In this document: positions 39,596 through 47,029 of the stretch, in pieces
Layout of the letters: the number at the start of each line of letters is the position of its first letter
How positions within the stretch are numbered: position 1 is the stretch's first letter
From: Sedimentibacter hydroxybenzoicus DSM 7310
GTDB taxonomy: Bacteria > Bacillota > Clostridia > Tissierellales > Sedimentibacteraceae
DNA length: 64,000 nt
Assembly (NCBI RefSeq): GCF_013403245.1
Contig: NZ_JACBNQ010000005.1
Coordinates: forward strand, 1 to 64,000
Direction of reading: 5' to 3'
Program-made: the position numbers and the translations under genes
Notes under the pieces: generated by a model
Databases searched by the model: none
The model's input: only the letters and a program-made list of their open reading frames with translations
What the model was told of the DNA's origin: nothing

Positions 39596-40363
39596 CTACA
39601 CAGCGCTTTGATATTTTATAAGCATATTTCTGATAATCGCTGTATATATTTCTTTCAGTTTTTTGTCCTGCTCAATTACTTCAAGATTACTTGTCCTTAA
39701 AATTTTAGTTTTAGGAAGTCCTGCTTTTTCAAGCCGTTCTTTGAGGTTTTTCAGTCTCTGCTTCAGATTACAACCGGAGCGTGTTTCGAGTTCCTTGTAA
39801 GTATTAGCTCTAACTTTCTGATATCTTAAATCCCCGAATTCATCTATAACTAACTCTGATTCAGCTAATTTGTTGATTGAGGTATTTATCCATTTACGCC
39901 AATTCTGTGTATCAACAACGACCGCATCTTGAATACTATCAATTCGAGCGTTAGTATCAGTTAAAGCTGTTTCAAGTTGTTTTTGCTTAAGCTCCATACC
40001 AATTAGTAATTGTAGCTGCGGACTTAAGCCGCTCATTTCTGACGGTATCATAGCTTGTTCCATTTCATTGAACCGCTTCACATATTTTGCCGTGAAGATA
40101 ACTCCTTTTTCTCCGGTGAATTTATTTGCTATAAACTCACACCCCATTTTAGTAAATTGGTAGCAAGGATATTTTCTTTTATTATTCTTTACGCTATATG
40201 TATCTGGCACAAAGTAATCAAGAGAGCGTAATTTTGCGCTTTCTAAAATTTCGTTGAAACTTGAAATCTTTCTTAGTAATTCCTTGTGTTCCATTTCTAC
40301 CATTTCCGCTATGTCTCTGCTGTCGATTGTTTTTGCTTGATTATTGATTTGTATTTCATTCAT
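39596..40363 (-). CDS. Rha-family phage regulator with ORF6C domain (antirepressor)
   Basis: 255 residues from ATG 40363 (GGAG about eight bases upstream). N-terminal Rha domain (IDSRDIAEMVEMEHKELLRKI...YPCYQFTKMGCEFIANKFTGEKGVIFTAKYVKRFNEME). C-terminal ORF6C domain (DTQNWRKWINTSINKLAES...YKELETRSGCNLKQRL). Such proteins interfere with lysogeny control. It is in the first block of leftward early genes. Confidence 0.9.
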   Translation of the reverse strand: MNEIQINNQAKTIDSRDIAEMVEMEHKELLRKISSFNEILESAKLRSLDYFVPDTYSVKNNKRKYPCYQFTKMGCEFIANKFTGEKGVIFTAKYVKRFNEMEQAMIPSEMSGLSPQLQLLIGMELKQKQLETALTDTNARIDSIQDAVVVDTQNWRKWINTSINKLAESELVIDEFGDLRYQKVRANTYKELETRSGCNLKQRLKNLKERLEKAGLPKTKILRTSNLEVIEQDKKLKEIYTAIIRNMLIKYQSAV

Positions 40364-40401
40364 CTTTGGTGCTCCTTTCTTTTTACATATTTTGACTTCT
40401 G

Positions 40402-40410
40402 TGTTATAAT
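40402..40410 (+). promoter_or_regulatory. Extended -10 promoter of the 77-aa gene
   Basis: TGTTATAAT (TGnTATAAT) lies 22 bases before the ATG at 40433. The -35 (TTTTAC, 40381-40386) is poor, as tolerated by extended -10 promoters. Confidence 0.6.
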
Positions 40411-40432
40411 CTCCTTGAAAGGGGGTGATTAT

Positions 40433-40666
40433 ATGACATGGATAGCTGATATACATTTAAAATCCGGGGGCAATGTCGTTGTAGAAAATTTGGAATGCAT
40501 ACAAACGAAATATGATGCGGATATAAATCATATGCCCAGAAAATATACAGATTTTAAAGATTTTATTTTTTTAAATCAAAATTTCTTATCGTTCTCCGGC
40601 AAAGATATTACGGTTACTCTGCCCGGGAACACAATAGAATACATAGTTTTAATCAGCAGAGCTTAG
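40433..40666 (+). CDS. Small plus-strand prophage protein (77 aa)
   Basis: GAAAGGGGGTG precedes the ATG. The product MTWIADIHLKSGGNVVVENLECIQTKYDADINHMPRKYTDFKDFIFLNQNFLSFSGKDITVTLPGN is a small beta-rich protein with no family that I recognise. It is the only plus-strand gene within the early leftward block, and its own promoter suggests lysogenic or independent expression. Confidence 0.75.
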   Translation: MTWIADIHLKSGGNVVVENLECIQTKYDADINHMPRKYTDFKDFIFLNQNFLSFSGKDITVTLPGNTIEYIVLISRA

Positions 40667-40668
40667 CG

Positions 40669-40803
40669 TTATTGATATTCTATTTCTAAAAGAGTGCAGT
40701 TACAGCTGTGCTCTTTTTCTATGTCTCGAATTGTGCGAACAAAATCTTTCAATTCTTCAGCTGTAGACAACTTAGCCTTAATTCTAATTTCTATACTTGA
40801 CAT
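40669..40803 (-). CDS. Small prophage protein (44 aa)
   Basis: GGAGGTGAGGAAAAG precedes the ATG at 40803. MSSIEIRIKAKLSTAEELKDFVRTIRDIEKEHSCNCTLLEIEYQ reads as a compact beta-alpha-beta fold with a CNC motif. It converges on the 77-aa gene (2-base gap). Role unknown. Confidence 0.72.
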   Translation of the reverse strand: MSSIEIRIKAKLSTAEELKDFVRTIRDIEKEHSCNCTLLEIEYQ

Positions 40804-40818
40804 CTTTTCCTCACCTCC

Positions 40819-41085
40819 TTAATTTTTATAGTGTGGATTATTGTTTTTCGTTGCATTTTGCAACATTGAAGGAAAAAAATATTTTACTACTTCGTCAGAC
40901 AAAAGATCTAACCTATTTGCAATCCTTAAAATTTCGTTAGCCGTAAAAGGAGTGTACCCATTTAACTTTGAATTAAGAGCATTTAAACTCATTTCAATGT
41001 CTTTAGATAGCGCTCTATAGGATATACTTTCCTCTCTAAGACGACCTTTAAGCGCTGAAAATTCTTTCTTGTTGGACTTTTGCAT
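40819..41085 (-). CDS. Cro-like/DUF739-type HTH regulator
   Basis: 88 residues from ATG 41085 (GAGG eight to nine bases upstream). FSALKGRLREESISYRALSKDIEMSLNALNSKLNGYTPFTANEILRIANRLDL is an XRE-type HTH like the phage DUF739 family. As the first gene transcribed from the lytic promoter opposite the repressor, it is the Cro counterpart. An operator-like palindrome lies inside its coding sequence (40850-40864). Confidence 0.83.
   Translation of the reverse strand: MQKSNKKEFSALKGRLREESISYRALSKDIEMSLNALNSKLNGYTPFTANEILRIANRLDLLSDEVVKYFFPSMLQNATKNNNPHYKN
40850..40864. promoter_or_regulatory. Operator-like palindrome inside the cro-like gene
   Basis: GTTGCATTTTGCAAC is a near-perfect palindrome (GTTGCA, 3-base centre, TGCAAC). 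It matches the two sites in the divergent promoter region at 11 to 13 of 15 positions. Confidence 0.55.
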
Positions 41086-41106
41086 TAAATTCACCTCTTT
41101 TCTTTT

Positions 41107-41121
41107 GTTTCATTTTGTAAC
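41107..41121. promoter_or_regulatory. Operator at the lytic promoter
   Basis: GTTTCATTTTGTAAC, close to the consensus GTTGCAnnnTGCAAC, lies just downstream of the lytic -10 box (41125-41130). A bound repressor would block lytic transcription. Confidence 0.6.
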
Positions 41122-41124
41122 AAC

Positions 41125-41153
41125 ATAATACCAAATTAAAATAAGCATGTCAA
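41125..41153 (-). promoter_or_regulatory. Lytic (PR-like) promoter
   Basis: Minus strand TTGACA (41148-41153), 17-bp spacer, TATTAT (41125-41130), leading into the cro-like gene and the leftward early operon. Confidence 0.88.
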
Positions 41154-41192
41154 TACTTTTTGTAACATTTTTAAAATTATTTTATTTTTGTT

Positions 41193-41207
41193 ATTGCATT
41201 TAGCAAC
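41193..41207. promoter_or_regulatory. Operator at the repressor promoter
   Basis: ATTGCATTTAGCAAC matches the operator consensus at 13 of 15 positions and covers the -35 box of the repressor promoter, which suggests autorepression. Confidence 0.6.
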
Positions 41208-41222
41208 AATATGTGTTAAGAT
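41194..41222 (+). promoter_or_regulatory. Repressor maintenance promoter
   Basis: TTGCAT (41194-41199), 17-bp spacer, TAAGAT (41217-41222), upstream of the LexA-like repressor start at 41257. Confidence 0.72.
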
Positions 41223-41256
41223 GTTGTCATTCCAATAAATACATTAGGAGGAGAAA

Positions 41257-41874
41257 ATGAAAATTAATGAAAATTTATTTCCGGAGAGGTTAAAAGAAGT
41301 AATGGAAGATAATAATTTAACTATTTATTCTGTCGGAGAAGCGCTAAATTTAAGCGCAGCAACCATATCTAGATATATGAACGGTTTAGTATCTCCTAAA
41401 TTACCCGTTATTGAAACTCTTTCTTTGAAATATAATGTTAATCCTGTATGGTTGATGGGTATTAGTAATGAAAAATATTTAAATAGACCAAGTTTTATAA
41501 AAGTGCCTATCTTGGGTAAAATCGCTTGCGGACTACCACTTTTAGCTGAAGAAAACATAATTGACTATGAATTTGCTGAATATAGCGACAATGTAGATTT
41601 TGCGCTTATAGCACGAGGAGATAGCATGATAAATGCTCGCATATACGATGGCGATATAGTATTTATCCGGCGCCAAGATGATGTAAATGACGGTGAAATC
41701 GCAGCGGTGCTAATTGATGATGAAGCTACGTTAAAAAGAGTGTACAAGCTCAATGGCGACCTGTTGTTGAAGGCAGAAAACCCAATGCGTGAAGATATGC
41801 GAATTACAGCTAAGGATAGAAAGCAAGTAAAAATTCTTGGAAAAGCAGTTGCTTTTAAAAGCAGATTAATTTAG
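41257..41874 (+). CDS. Prophage CI-like repressor (XRE HTH + S24 peptidase)
   Basis: 205 residues. HTH at 8-65 (LKEVMEDNNLTIYSVGEALNLSAATISRYMNGLVSPKL). LexA/S24 half: IACGLP is the likely autocleavage region (Cys-Gly), GDSM carries the catalytic Ser, and ATLKRVYK the Lys. DNA damage via RecA should trigger self-cleavage and induction. GGAGG precedes the ATG, and the integrase gene follows after 10 bases. Confidence 0.95.
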   Translation: MKINENLFPERLKEVMEDNNLTIYSVGEALNLSAATISRYMNGLVSPKLPVIETLSLKYNVNPVWLMGISNEKYLNRPSFIKVPILGKIACGLPLLAEENIIDYEFAEYSDNVDFALIARGDSMINARIYDGDIVFIRRQDDVNDGEIAAVLIDDEATLKRVYKLNGDLLLKAENPMREDMRITAKDRKQVKILGKAVAFKSRLI

Positions 41875-41884
41875 AGGTGGTTTT

Positions 41885-42934
41885 ATGGCTAGTGTGCGAA
41901 AGATGAAAAATGGTAAATTTCAAGCTACCGTTTATATAGGCAGGGATTCAGACGGAAAGCAATTACGCAAATATATAACGGCTGACACAGAAAGAGAGTG
42001 CAAGGCAAAAGCTAGGAAATTGGAGACGGAGATAGACGAGGGTGTATTTGTAAATATAGAAAATAAAAAGGTCGGTAAGTATCTTGACGAATGGTTGGAG
42101 TTGCAAAAGAACTCTATAGCTCCCTCTACTTACTTATTATATAAAGGGTATATAAGAGCTCATTACAAGCCGGCTTTTGGTGATATAAAAATGTCAAAAT
42201 TAAATGAACTACACATTCAGAAATTTAAAAATGACAAATTACAAGAGTTAGCGGTTAATACAGTTAGAAAGCTTTTATTTGTTCTTCGTAAAGCCTTGCA
42301 AGACGGAATGAAGAACAAAAATCCTGCTCGAGACATAGAAGTCCCGCAAAAAGAAAAAACTCGTTTTAGGCTTTTAACCGATGATGAGTTTAATATTATT
42401 CATAAAGAAGCTAAAAAGAATATATTTGATGAATGTATAATACTTTTAGCCGCATGGGGTGGATTGAGACGCGGTGAAATATTTGCATTAAAACCTAATG
42501 ATTTATATTTGAAAGATAACTTTATTAGAGTTGATGAAGCTAGGTCAATATCTGAAAATGGGTATATTGATAAGGACCCTAAATCTGAAAACGGTTTTAG
42601 AGATGTTGTTATCCCTAAATACTTATCGGATTTATTGAGCCGATATATAAAACAAAAAGGTGAGATACCTGATAGATTATTTGATGTTCGTCCAGACCAC
42701 TACACTCATAGATTTGCTACCCTCAAAGACCGCACATCTTTAAAAGGCGAAGATATGGTTTTCCAAGATTTAAGACATTATCAGGCAAGTTGGTTGTATA
42801 AAAACGGAATGCCTGACCAGTATTCAGCCGAAAGATTAGGGCACGATATTATAACAATGAAAAAAATATACCAGCACTTAGATAAGTCTATAAAGATTGA
42901 AAACGACAAGAAAGTTATTGAAATGTTTAAGTAA
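41885..42934 (+). CDS. int: Prophage tyrosine integrase
   Basis: 349 residues: an AP2-like arm-binding domain (1-60), SAM-like core-binding domain (62-150, KVGKYLDEWLELQKNSIAPSTY), and catalytic domain with GGLRRGEIFAL (Arg), FQDLRHYQA (Arg-His box, the usual first His read as Gln), ERLGHD and nucleophile Tyr in KKIYQHL. It catalyses insertion at and excision from the tRNA-Leu gene. It is cotranscribed with the repressor and lies next to attR and arm sites. Confidence 0.96.
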   Translation: MASVRKMKNGKFQATVYIGRDSDGKQLRKYITADTERECKAKARKLETEIDEGVFVNIENKKVGKYLDEWLELQKNSIAPSTYLLYKGYIRAHYKPAFGDIKMSKLNELHIQKFKNDKLQELAVNTVRKLLFVLRKALQDGMKNKNPARDIEVPQKEKTRFRLLTDDEFNIIHKEAKKNIFDECIILLAAWGGLRRGEIFALKPNDLYLKDNFIRVDEARSISENGYIDKDPKSENGFRDVVIPKYLSDLLSRYIKQKGEIPDRLFDVRPDHYTHRFATLKDRTSLKGEDMVFQDLRHYQASWLYKNGMPDQYSAERLGHDIITMKKIYQHLDKSIKIENDKKVIEMFK

Positions 42935-42938
42935 AAAA

Positions 42939-42960
42939 TTTTGTGCGTTTTTTGTGCGGT
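42939..42960 (+). repeat. Putative integrase arm-type sites, right arm
   Basis: TTTTGTGCGT (42939-42948) and TTTTGTGCGGT (42950-42960), direct repeats matching the pair at 6807-6830, placed between the integrase stop and the att core. Confidence 0.7.
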
Positions 42961-42974
42961 TTTTGCATAAAATA

Positions 42975-43001
42975 GACACCTACCTAAAAGCGATAGATGC
43001 C
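42975..43001 (-). terminator. Phage-supplied terminator for the tRNA-Leu gene
   Basis: Minus strand GGCATCTATC and GGTAGGTGTC form an imperfect stem, then CTATTTT. It resembles the chromosomal terminator at 6590-6620 and lies at the same distance from the tRNA end, so the phage replaces the terminator it displaces. Confidence 0.75.
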
Positions 43002-43006
43002 TTGTC

Positions 43007-43065
43007 TTGGTGCGGATGAGAGGAGTCGAACCCCCACGGTATCCCGCTAGATCCTAAGTCTAGTG
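43007..43065 (-). other. attR core within tRNA-Leu
   Basis: 59-bp copy identical to 6627-6685. It supplies the 3' part of the intact tRNA. Divergence begins after TAGTG at 43065, inside the anticodon stem region. Confidence 0.95.
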
Positions 43066-43090
43066 CGTCTGCCAATTCCGCCACATCCGC
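43008..43090 (-). tRNA. tRNA-Leu(UAG)
   Basis: Acceptor arms GCGGATG and CATCCGC pair. The anticodon loop CTTAGGA gives anticodon UAG (CUA codon). A long variable arm marks a type II tRNA, the T-arm GGGGGTTCGACTCC is present, and CCA is encoded. The gene is rebuilt at the right prophage junction with its 3' half supplied by the element. Confidence 0.97.
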
Positions 43091-43148
43091 GAAATTTGCC
43101 GTCTTCGCCAACAGCAAGATTGATTATACTATATACATAAATACTTTG

Positions 43149-44027
43149 TCAAGCACCTTTTTCACATATTTTATTTTTAAATTCCACCAGCTTTTCAAAG
43201 CTGTCTATAATTTCTATATTATTATTTGATAATGATGTTTGTACAATATTTAAGTGGTTGCTTATCGTATAAGCAACAGGTTTATTGTAAGATGAGGCAA
43301 ATCTGACCGTGTGAGATGTTCCGCCTTTTTGTCCTCCCTCAATAACTATAACTCCATCCGATATGGCTGCTATTATTCTGTTTCTGTCTATAAATGTATA
43401 GCTTTGTGACCTTAAGTTAGGAGGCAGTTCGGATACTATTGCACCTCCGCTTAAAATTATCCTGTTATACAATACTTTGTTTGCTTTTCGAGCATATAAA
43501 TGACCGGAAGGAATTACCGCAACTGTCTTTCCGTTTGCCTGCAGGCAGCCGTAATGAGCGGCTTCGTCACAACCGGATGCCAGTCCGCTTACGATACAGC
43601 ATTGTTCTTCTGTAAGCTTTTCTGCAAAAATAGAACTTATTTCGTAGCCTTGCTGAGAAGGATTTCTTGTTCCGACAATAGCAATATTATTATCCTGATT
43701 AAGCAGATTTTCATCACCATCAACATACAACAACAAAGGTTTATCTTCTATAATTCTTAATTTGCGAGGATATTCCTTGTCATATATTCCTATTATCTTC
43801 AATTTAGCCTTCTTACAGGACTCAATTACGCTTAAAGCTTCCTGTTCAATTTTGTTTATGTCAATATGTACTTTTCTTATCCCAATACTGTTCAGCAATT
43901 TTACAATTTCAGAAAAGTTATTTAATTTTAAGTTCTTGGAATATATGTAACTTAAAATTTTGCTGATTGATTTTCTCCCTAATCCGTCAATCAACTGCAG
44001 CTTGATAATATCCTCATTGCTAATCAT
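43149..44027 (-). CDS. dprA: DNA processing protein DprA
   Basis: 292 residues. N-terminal helix-hairpin-helix-like part (IIKLQLIDGLGRKSISKIL) and the DprA/Smf Rossmann core (IVGTRNPSQQGYEIS, IVSGLASGCDEAAHYG, TVAVIPSGH, EGGQKGGTSHTVRFA). DprA loads RecA onto incoming ssDNA in transformation. The C-terminal winged-helix domain of longer homologues is absent, which is common. With the type IV pilus-like operon it hints at competence genes, though ComEC/ComEA are not in view. Confidence 0.95.
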   Translation of the reverse strand: MISNEDIIKLQLIDGLGRKSISKILSYIYSKNLKLNNFSEIVKLLNSIGIRKVHIDINKIEQEALSVIESCKKAKLKIIGIYDKEYPRKLRIIEDKPLLLYVDGDENLLNQDNNIAIVGTRNPSQQGYEISSIFAEKLTEEQCCIVSGLASGCDEAAHYGCLQANGKTVAVIPSGHLYARKANKVLYNRIILSGGAIVSELPPNLRSQSYTFIDRNRIIAAISDGVIVIEGGQKGGTSHTVRFASSYNKPVAYTISNHLNIVQTSLSNNNIEIIDSFEKLVEFKNKICEKGA

Positions 44028-44093
44028 TTTTTCCCCTTGTTATACTTGCTAAAGATAGTGTTTTACATTTTAACACATAATTAGACAAAAGAA

Positions 44094-44118
44094 AACTCTT
44101 CTTTTGAAAAGAAGAGTT
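44094..44118 (-). terminator. Terminator of the carboxyltransferase operon
   Basis: AACTCTTCTTTT and GAAAAGAAGAGTT form a 12-bp stem. Minus-strand reading ends in TTTTC TTTTG. Confidence 0.85.
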
Positions 44119-44134
44119 AAGAAAATTTAATTAT

Positions 44135-44548
44135 TTAGCCGATTGTTACAAGTGCATCTCCCGTGCTCACATTAGATGACTTAGTTGTGTGAATTTTATT
44201 AACAACTCCATCATTTGGTGCTACAATTTCATTTTCCATTTTCATTGCTTCTAATATTAAAACAACATCCCCTGCATTTATAGCTTGACCTTCCGTTACT
44301 TTAATATCTAAAATTGTTCCCGGCATAGGCGATGTTATTAATTCGCCTGTTGCTGGTCCTTCCGGTGATTTTACTGCTTTGGGAGCTGACTGAGCTGCCG
44401 GTGCCGGCTGTGTTGCCGGTTGTGGTTGAACTGCCGGTTGTGATACACTTTGTACCGGTTGGTAAGTAAAACCTCCCTGTCCTGCTCCGACTTCTTCTAC
44501 CTCTACTGCATACAATTTGCCATTTACTGTGATGTTAAATTTCTTCAT
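44135..44548 (-). CDS. Biotin carboxyl carrier protein (decarboxylase gamma subunit)
   Basis: 137 residues: a short N-terminal fold (MKKFNITVNGKLYAVEVEEVG), a Pro/Ala/Gln linker (residues 31-60) and a biotinyl domain with EAMKMEN, whose Lys carries biotin. It shuttles CO2 between the carboxyltransferase and a decarboxylase or acceptor. It is the last gene of the operon, matching MmdC/GcdC/OadA-C-type subunits. Confidence 0.93.
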   Translation of the reverse strand: MKKFNITVNGKLYAVEVEEVGAGQGGFTYQPVQSVSQPAVQPQPATQPAPAAQSAPKAVKSPEGPATGELITSPMPGTILDIKVTEGQAINAGDVVLILEAMKMENEIVAPNDGVVNKIHTTKSSNVSTGDALVTIG

Positions 44549-44564
44549 TTTTCCTCCGTTGCAA

Positions 44565-44843
44565 TTATCTCATCAATTTCATCCTGCCCTTTAATGCCCA
44601 TACTGAATCCAATCCATGTGTTCTGGTTATGTTTCTTACTATAAATTCACTCGTACTTTTCCCTAAAATGCATGATATTGCAGCTGTTATTGCAGCAACC
44701 GTTTCTTCTTCCTCATCCATTGAAGCAACTGCAGCCGCAATTACAGCAGTAATCTCATCTTCATTCGTAATTTCAGAATCAGTATTGACTATACTCAGCT
44801 CTTCTTCCTTATTTTTTCTGAACAAATTACTAAAAAAACTCAC
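44565..44843 (-). CDS. OadG/MmdD-like small subunit without membrane anchor
   Basis: 92 residues. The C-terminal RNITRTHGLDSVWALKGRMKLMR is the conserved tail of sodium-pump decarboxylase delta/gamma subunits. The N-terminus is polar (FSNLFRKNKEEEL) where family members normally have a transmembrane helix. Residues 30-65 are acidic and Ala-rich. It should bridge the carboxyltransferase to a membrane subunit, but the missing helix argues for a soluble complex. Confidence 0.75.
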   Translation of the reverse strand: MSFFSNLFRKNKEEELSIVNTDSEITNEDEITAVIAAAVASMDEEEETVAAITAAISCILGKSTSEFIVRNITRTHGLDSVWALKGRMKLMR

Positions 44844-44854
44844 TTAATTTCCTC

Positions 44855-46402
44855 CTATAGAGGTATGTTGCCATGTTTCTTTTCAGGTCTCAAAACTCTC
44901 TTTCCTGCTAACATGTCAAAGGCACTTATTATTCTCTTTCTTGTTTCAGCCGGCTCTATAACTGCATCAACATAGCCTCTTGCTGCGGCAGTATATGGAT
45001 TTGCTACCTTATTTCTATATTCAGCAATCATTTCGTTGCGTTTTACATTTTTATCTTCAGCTTCTTCTATTTCTTTCTTAAATATGATATTTGCGGCTCC
45101 TTCCGGTCCCATAACAGCTATTTCAGCCGTAGGCCATGCCAATACCATGTCAGCTCCTAATTCTTTGTTACACATTGCAATATATGAACCGCCGTATGCT
45201 TTTCTTGTTATTACAGTTACCTTTGGTACTGTTGCTTCTGAAAATGCATAAAGCATTTTTGCACCATGTCTTATAATTCCACCAAACTCCTGAGTTGTTC
45301 CCGGTAAAAATCCCGGTACGTCCATTAATGACAGCAATGGGATATTAAAAGCATCACAAGTTCTTATAAATCTTGCTGCTTTGTCAGATGCATTGATATC
45401 CAGACATCCGGCCAACACCTTAGGCTGACTTGCCACAACACCGATACTTGAACCGTTTAATCTCATAAAGCCGGTAATAATATTCATTGCATAGTATGGC
45501 TGATATTCTAAAAATTCACCGTTATCTGATAAATTTTGTATGATTTCCTTCATATCGTATGCTCTGTTCGGATTATCAGGCACTATTTCGTTTAAGGCTT
45601 CATCCATTCTGTTCAAGTCATCTGAGACAGTCTGTGAAGGAGTTAATTCTAAATTATTCTGAGGTAAAAAGCTTATTAACTTCTTTATGTGATTCATGCA
45701 TTCTTCTTCCGAATCATCAACAAAATGCGCAACTCCGCTTATGCTGTTATGTGTCATAGCTCCACCCAACTTTTCGGGAGAAACCTTTTCACCTGTAACA
45801 GTTTCAATTACGTTTGGACCTGTTATAAACATTTTGCTTGTATTTTGGACCATAAATATAAAGTCAGTGATAGCCGGGGAATAAACAGCTCCGCCTGCAC
45901 AAGGACCTAAAATTACTGAAATTTGGGGAATTACTCCTGAGCTGATCGTGTTGTTGTAAAATATTTTTCCGTATCCTGACAGCGCATCTACACCTTCTTG
46001 TATTCTTGCTCCACCCGAATCGTTTATTCCGATTATAGGTGCTCCGACTCTAAGTGCCATCTCTTGTGTCTTAGCAATTTTTGCAGCGTGCATTTCTCCT
46101 AAGGACCCACCAATCACAGTGAAATCCTGTGCGTATATGTAAACTAATCTTCCGTTAATTGTCCCGTATCCGGTAACTACACCTTCACCGGGAACCACCT
46201 TCTTTTCCATACCAAAGTTTACACATCTGTGTTCTACAAAGGCGTCTATTTCCACGAAGCTTTTTTCGTCAAGCAAGCTTAATATCCTTTCTCTTGCTGT
46301 TAACTTACCGCTTCCATGCTGTTTGTCGATTGCCTTTTGTCCTCCGCCTAATTTTACATTCTCAATTTTTTCTCTAAGCTCATTTAATTTTTCGTTTGGC
46401 AA
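44855..46402 (-). CDS. mmdA: Acyl-CoA carboxyltransferase (MmdA/PccB type)
   Basis: 515 residues with both crotonase-fold halves of the carboxyltransferase: GGSLGEMHAAKIAKTQEMA and PIIGINDSGGARIQEG in the first, and FIRTCDAFNIPLLSLMDVPGFLPGTTQEFGGIIRHGAK and GAANIIF in the second. It moves carboxyl from methylmalonyl-, propionyl- or similar acyl-CoA onto biotin of the carrier. Substrate choice between methylmalonyl- and glutaconyl-CoA cannot be certain, but length and motifs favour methylmalonyl/propionyl. Confidence 0.92.
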   Translation of the reverse strand: MPNEKLNELREKIENVKLGGGQKAIDKQHGSGKLTARERILSLLDEKSFVEIDAFVEHRCVNFGMEKKVVPGEGVVTGYGTINGRLVYIYAQDFTVIGGSLGEMHAAKIAKTQEMALRVGAPIIGINDSGGARIQEGVDALSGYGKIFYNNTISSGVIPQISVILGPCAGGAVYSPAITDFIFMVQNTSKMFITGPNVIETVTGEKVSPEKLGGAMTHNSISGVAHFVDDSEEECMNHIKKLISFLPQNNLELTPSQTVSDDLNRMDEALNEIVPDNPNRAYDMKEIIQNLSDNGEFLEYQPYYAMNIITGFMRLNGSSIGVVASQPKVLAGCLDINASDKAARFIRTCDAFNIPLLSLMDVPGFLPGTTQEFGGIIRHGAKMLYAFSEATVPKVTVITRKAYGGSYIAMCNKELGADMVLAWPTAEIAVMGPEGAANIIFKKEIEEAEDKNVKRNEMIAEYRNKVANPYTAAARGYVDAVIEPAETRKRIISAFDMLAGKRVLRPEKKHGNIPL

Positions 46403-46442
46403 TTTTAAACCTCCTAAGTTGATTTACCATACCTATGTATAT

Positions 46443-46471
46443 AAAATAATAAATTTTGCGAACAAAGTCAA
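46443..46471 (-). promoter_or_regulatory. Promoter of the carboxyltransferase operon
   Basis: Minus strand TTGACT (46466-46471), 17-bp spacer, TATTTT (46443-46448), about 40 bases upstream of the first start. Confidence 0.6.
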
Positions 46472-46559
46472 CATTTATATAAGTTTATTTTAATCATATT
46501 TTTTTTTAATGCATATATTGATTATTAAACAGGTTAAATAACTTGAGAGGTGTGTTGCT

Positions 46560-47018
46560 ATGAATGTCAAAAATACAAAATCGTATAGAGTTAAAAATAT
46601 GATATCAAAAAAATTAGAAATACCAACTCAACCTGAAGAAGATTCGGTAGGATATATTTCAACTGTAGTATATACTGCCTCGGGTGCGCTCCCTGTACCT
46701 GATGCGATAATTACTGTATACAATATAAATGAAACAGGTGAAGAAAATGTTTTATTTCATCTTGTTACGGACAGAAGCGGAAGCTCTCCCTTAATTACAC
46801 TGCCTGTTATGCGTGGAGAAAGAGAATATGAATTTACAACATATAATATAAGGGTTCAGGCAATCGGTTATTATACCACAAATGTACTTGATGTAAGAGT
46901 TTTTCCTGATGTAACCACAACCTACAGAATAAATCTCATTCCTACAGCACGGGGGACAGACAATGAAAACGGTCAGACCGTCATAATTCCGCCTATACCG
47001 CTTGACATAACAAATTAA
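46560..47018 (+). CDS. Carboxypeptidase-regulatory-like (CarboxypepD_reg) domain protein
   Basis: 152 residues. GYISTVVYTASGALPVPDAIITVYNINETGEEN...TDRSGSSPLITLP...YNIRVQAIGYYTTNVLDVRVFPDVTTTYRINLIP is a transthyretin-like seven-strand domain. No signal peptide. It is the first gene of a three-gene unit whose other members bind peptidoglycan, so a structural role in the envelope or spore is likely. GAGGTGTG precedes the start. Confidence 0.75.
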   Translation: MNVKNTKSYRVKNMISKKLEIPTQPEEDSVGYISTVVYTASGALPVPDAIITVYNINETGEENVLFHLVTDRSGSSPLITLPVMRGEREYEFTTYNIRVQAIGYYTTNVLDVRVFPDVTTTYRINLIPTARGTDNENGQTVIIPPIPLDITN

Positions 47019-47029
47019 AGGAGAATGAT

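Larger units (their letters stand above)
6627..43065. mobile_element. HK97-like siphovirus prophage in tRNA-Leu(UAG), about 36.4 kb
   Basis: Bounded by 59-bp direct repeats of the tRNA 3' half (6627-6685 and 43007-43065, offset 36,380). It contains integrase, repressor switch, replication genes, terminase, portal, protease, HK97-fold capsid, full tail set, holin and endolysin. No essential module is visibly broken, so it may be inducible. Gene order and the P27-type small terminase with a neighbouring HNH protein suggest cos packaging. Confidence 0.97.
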
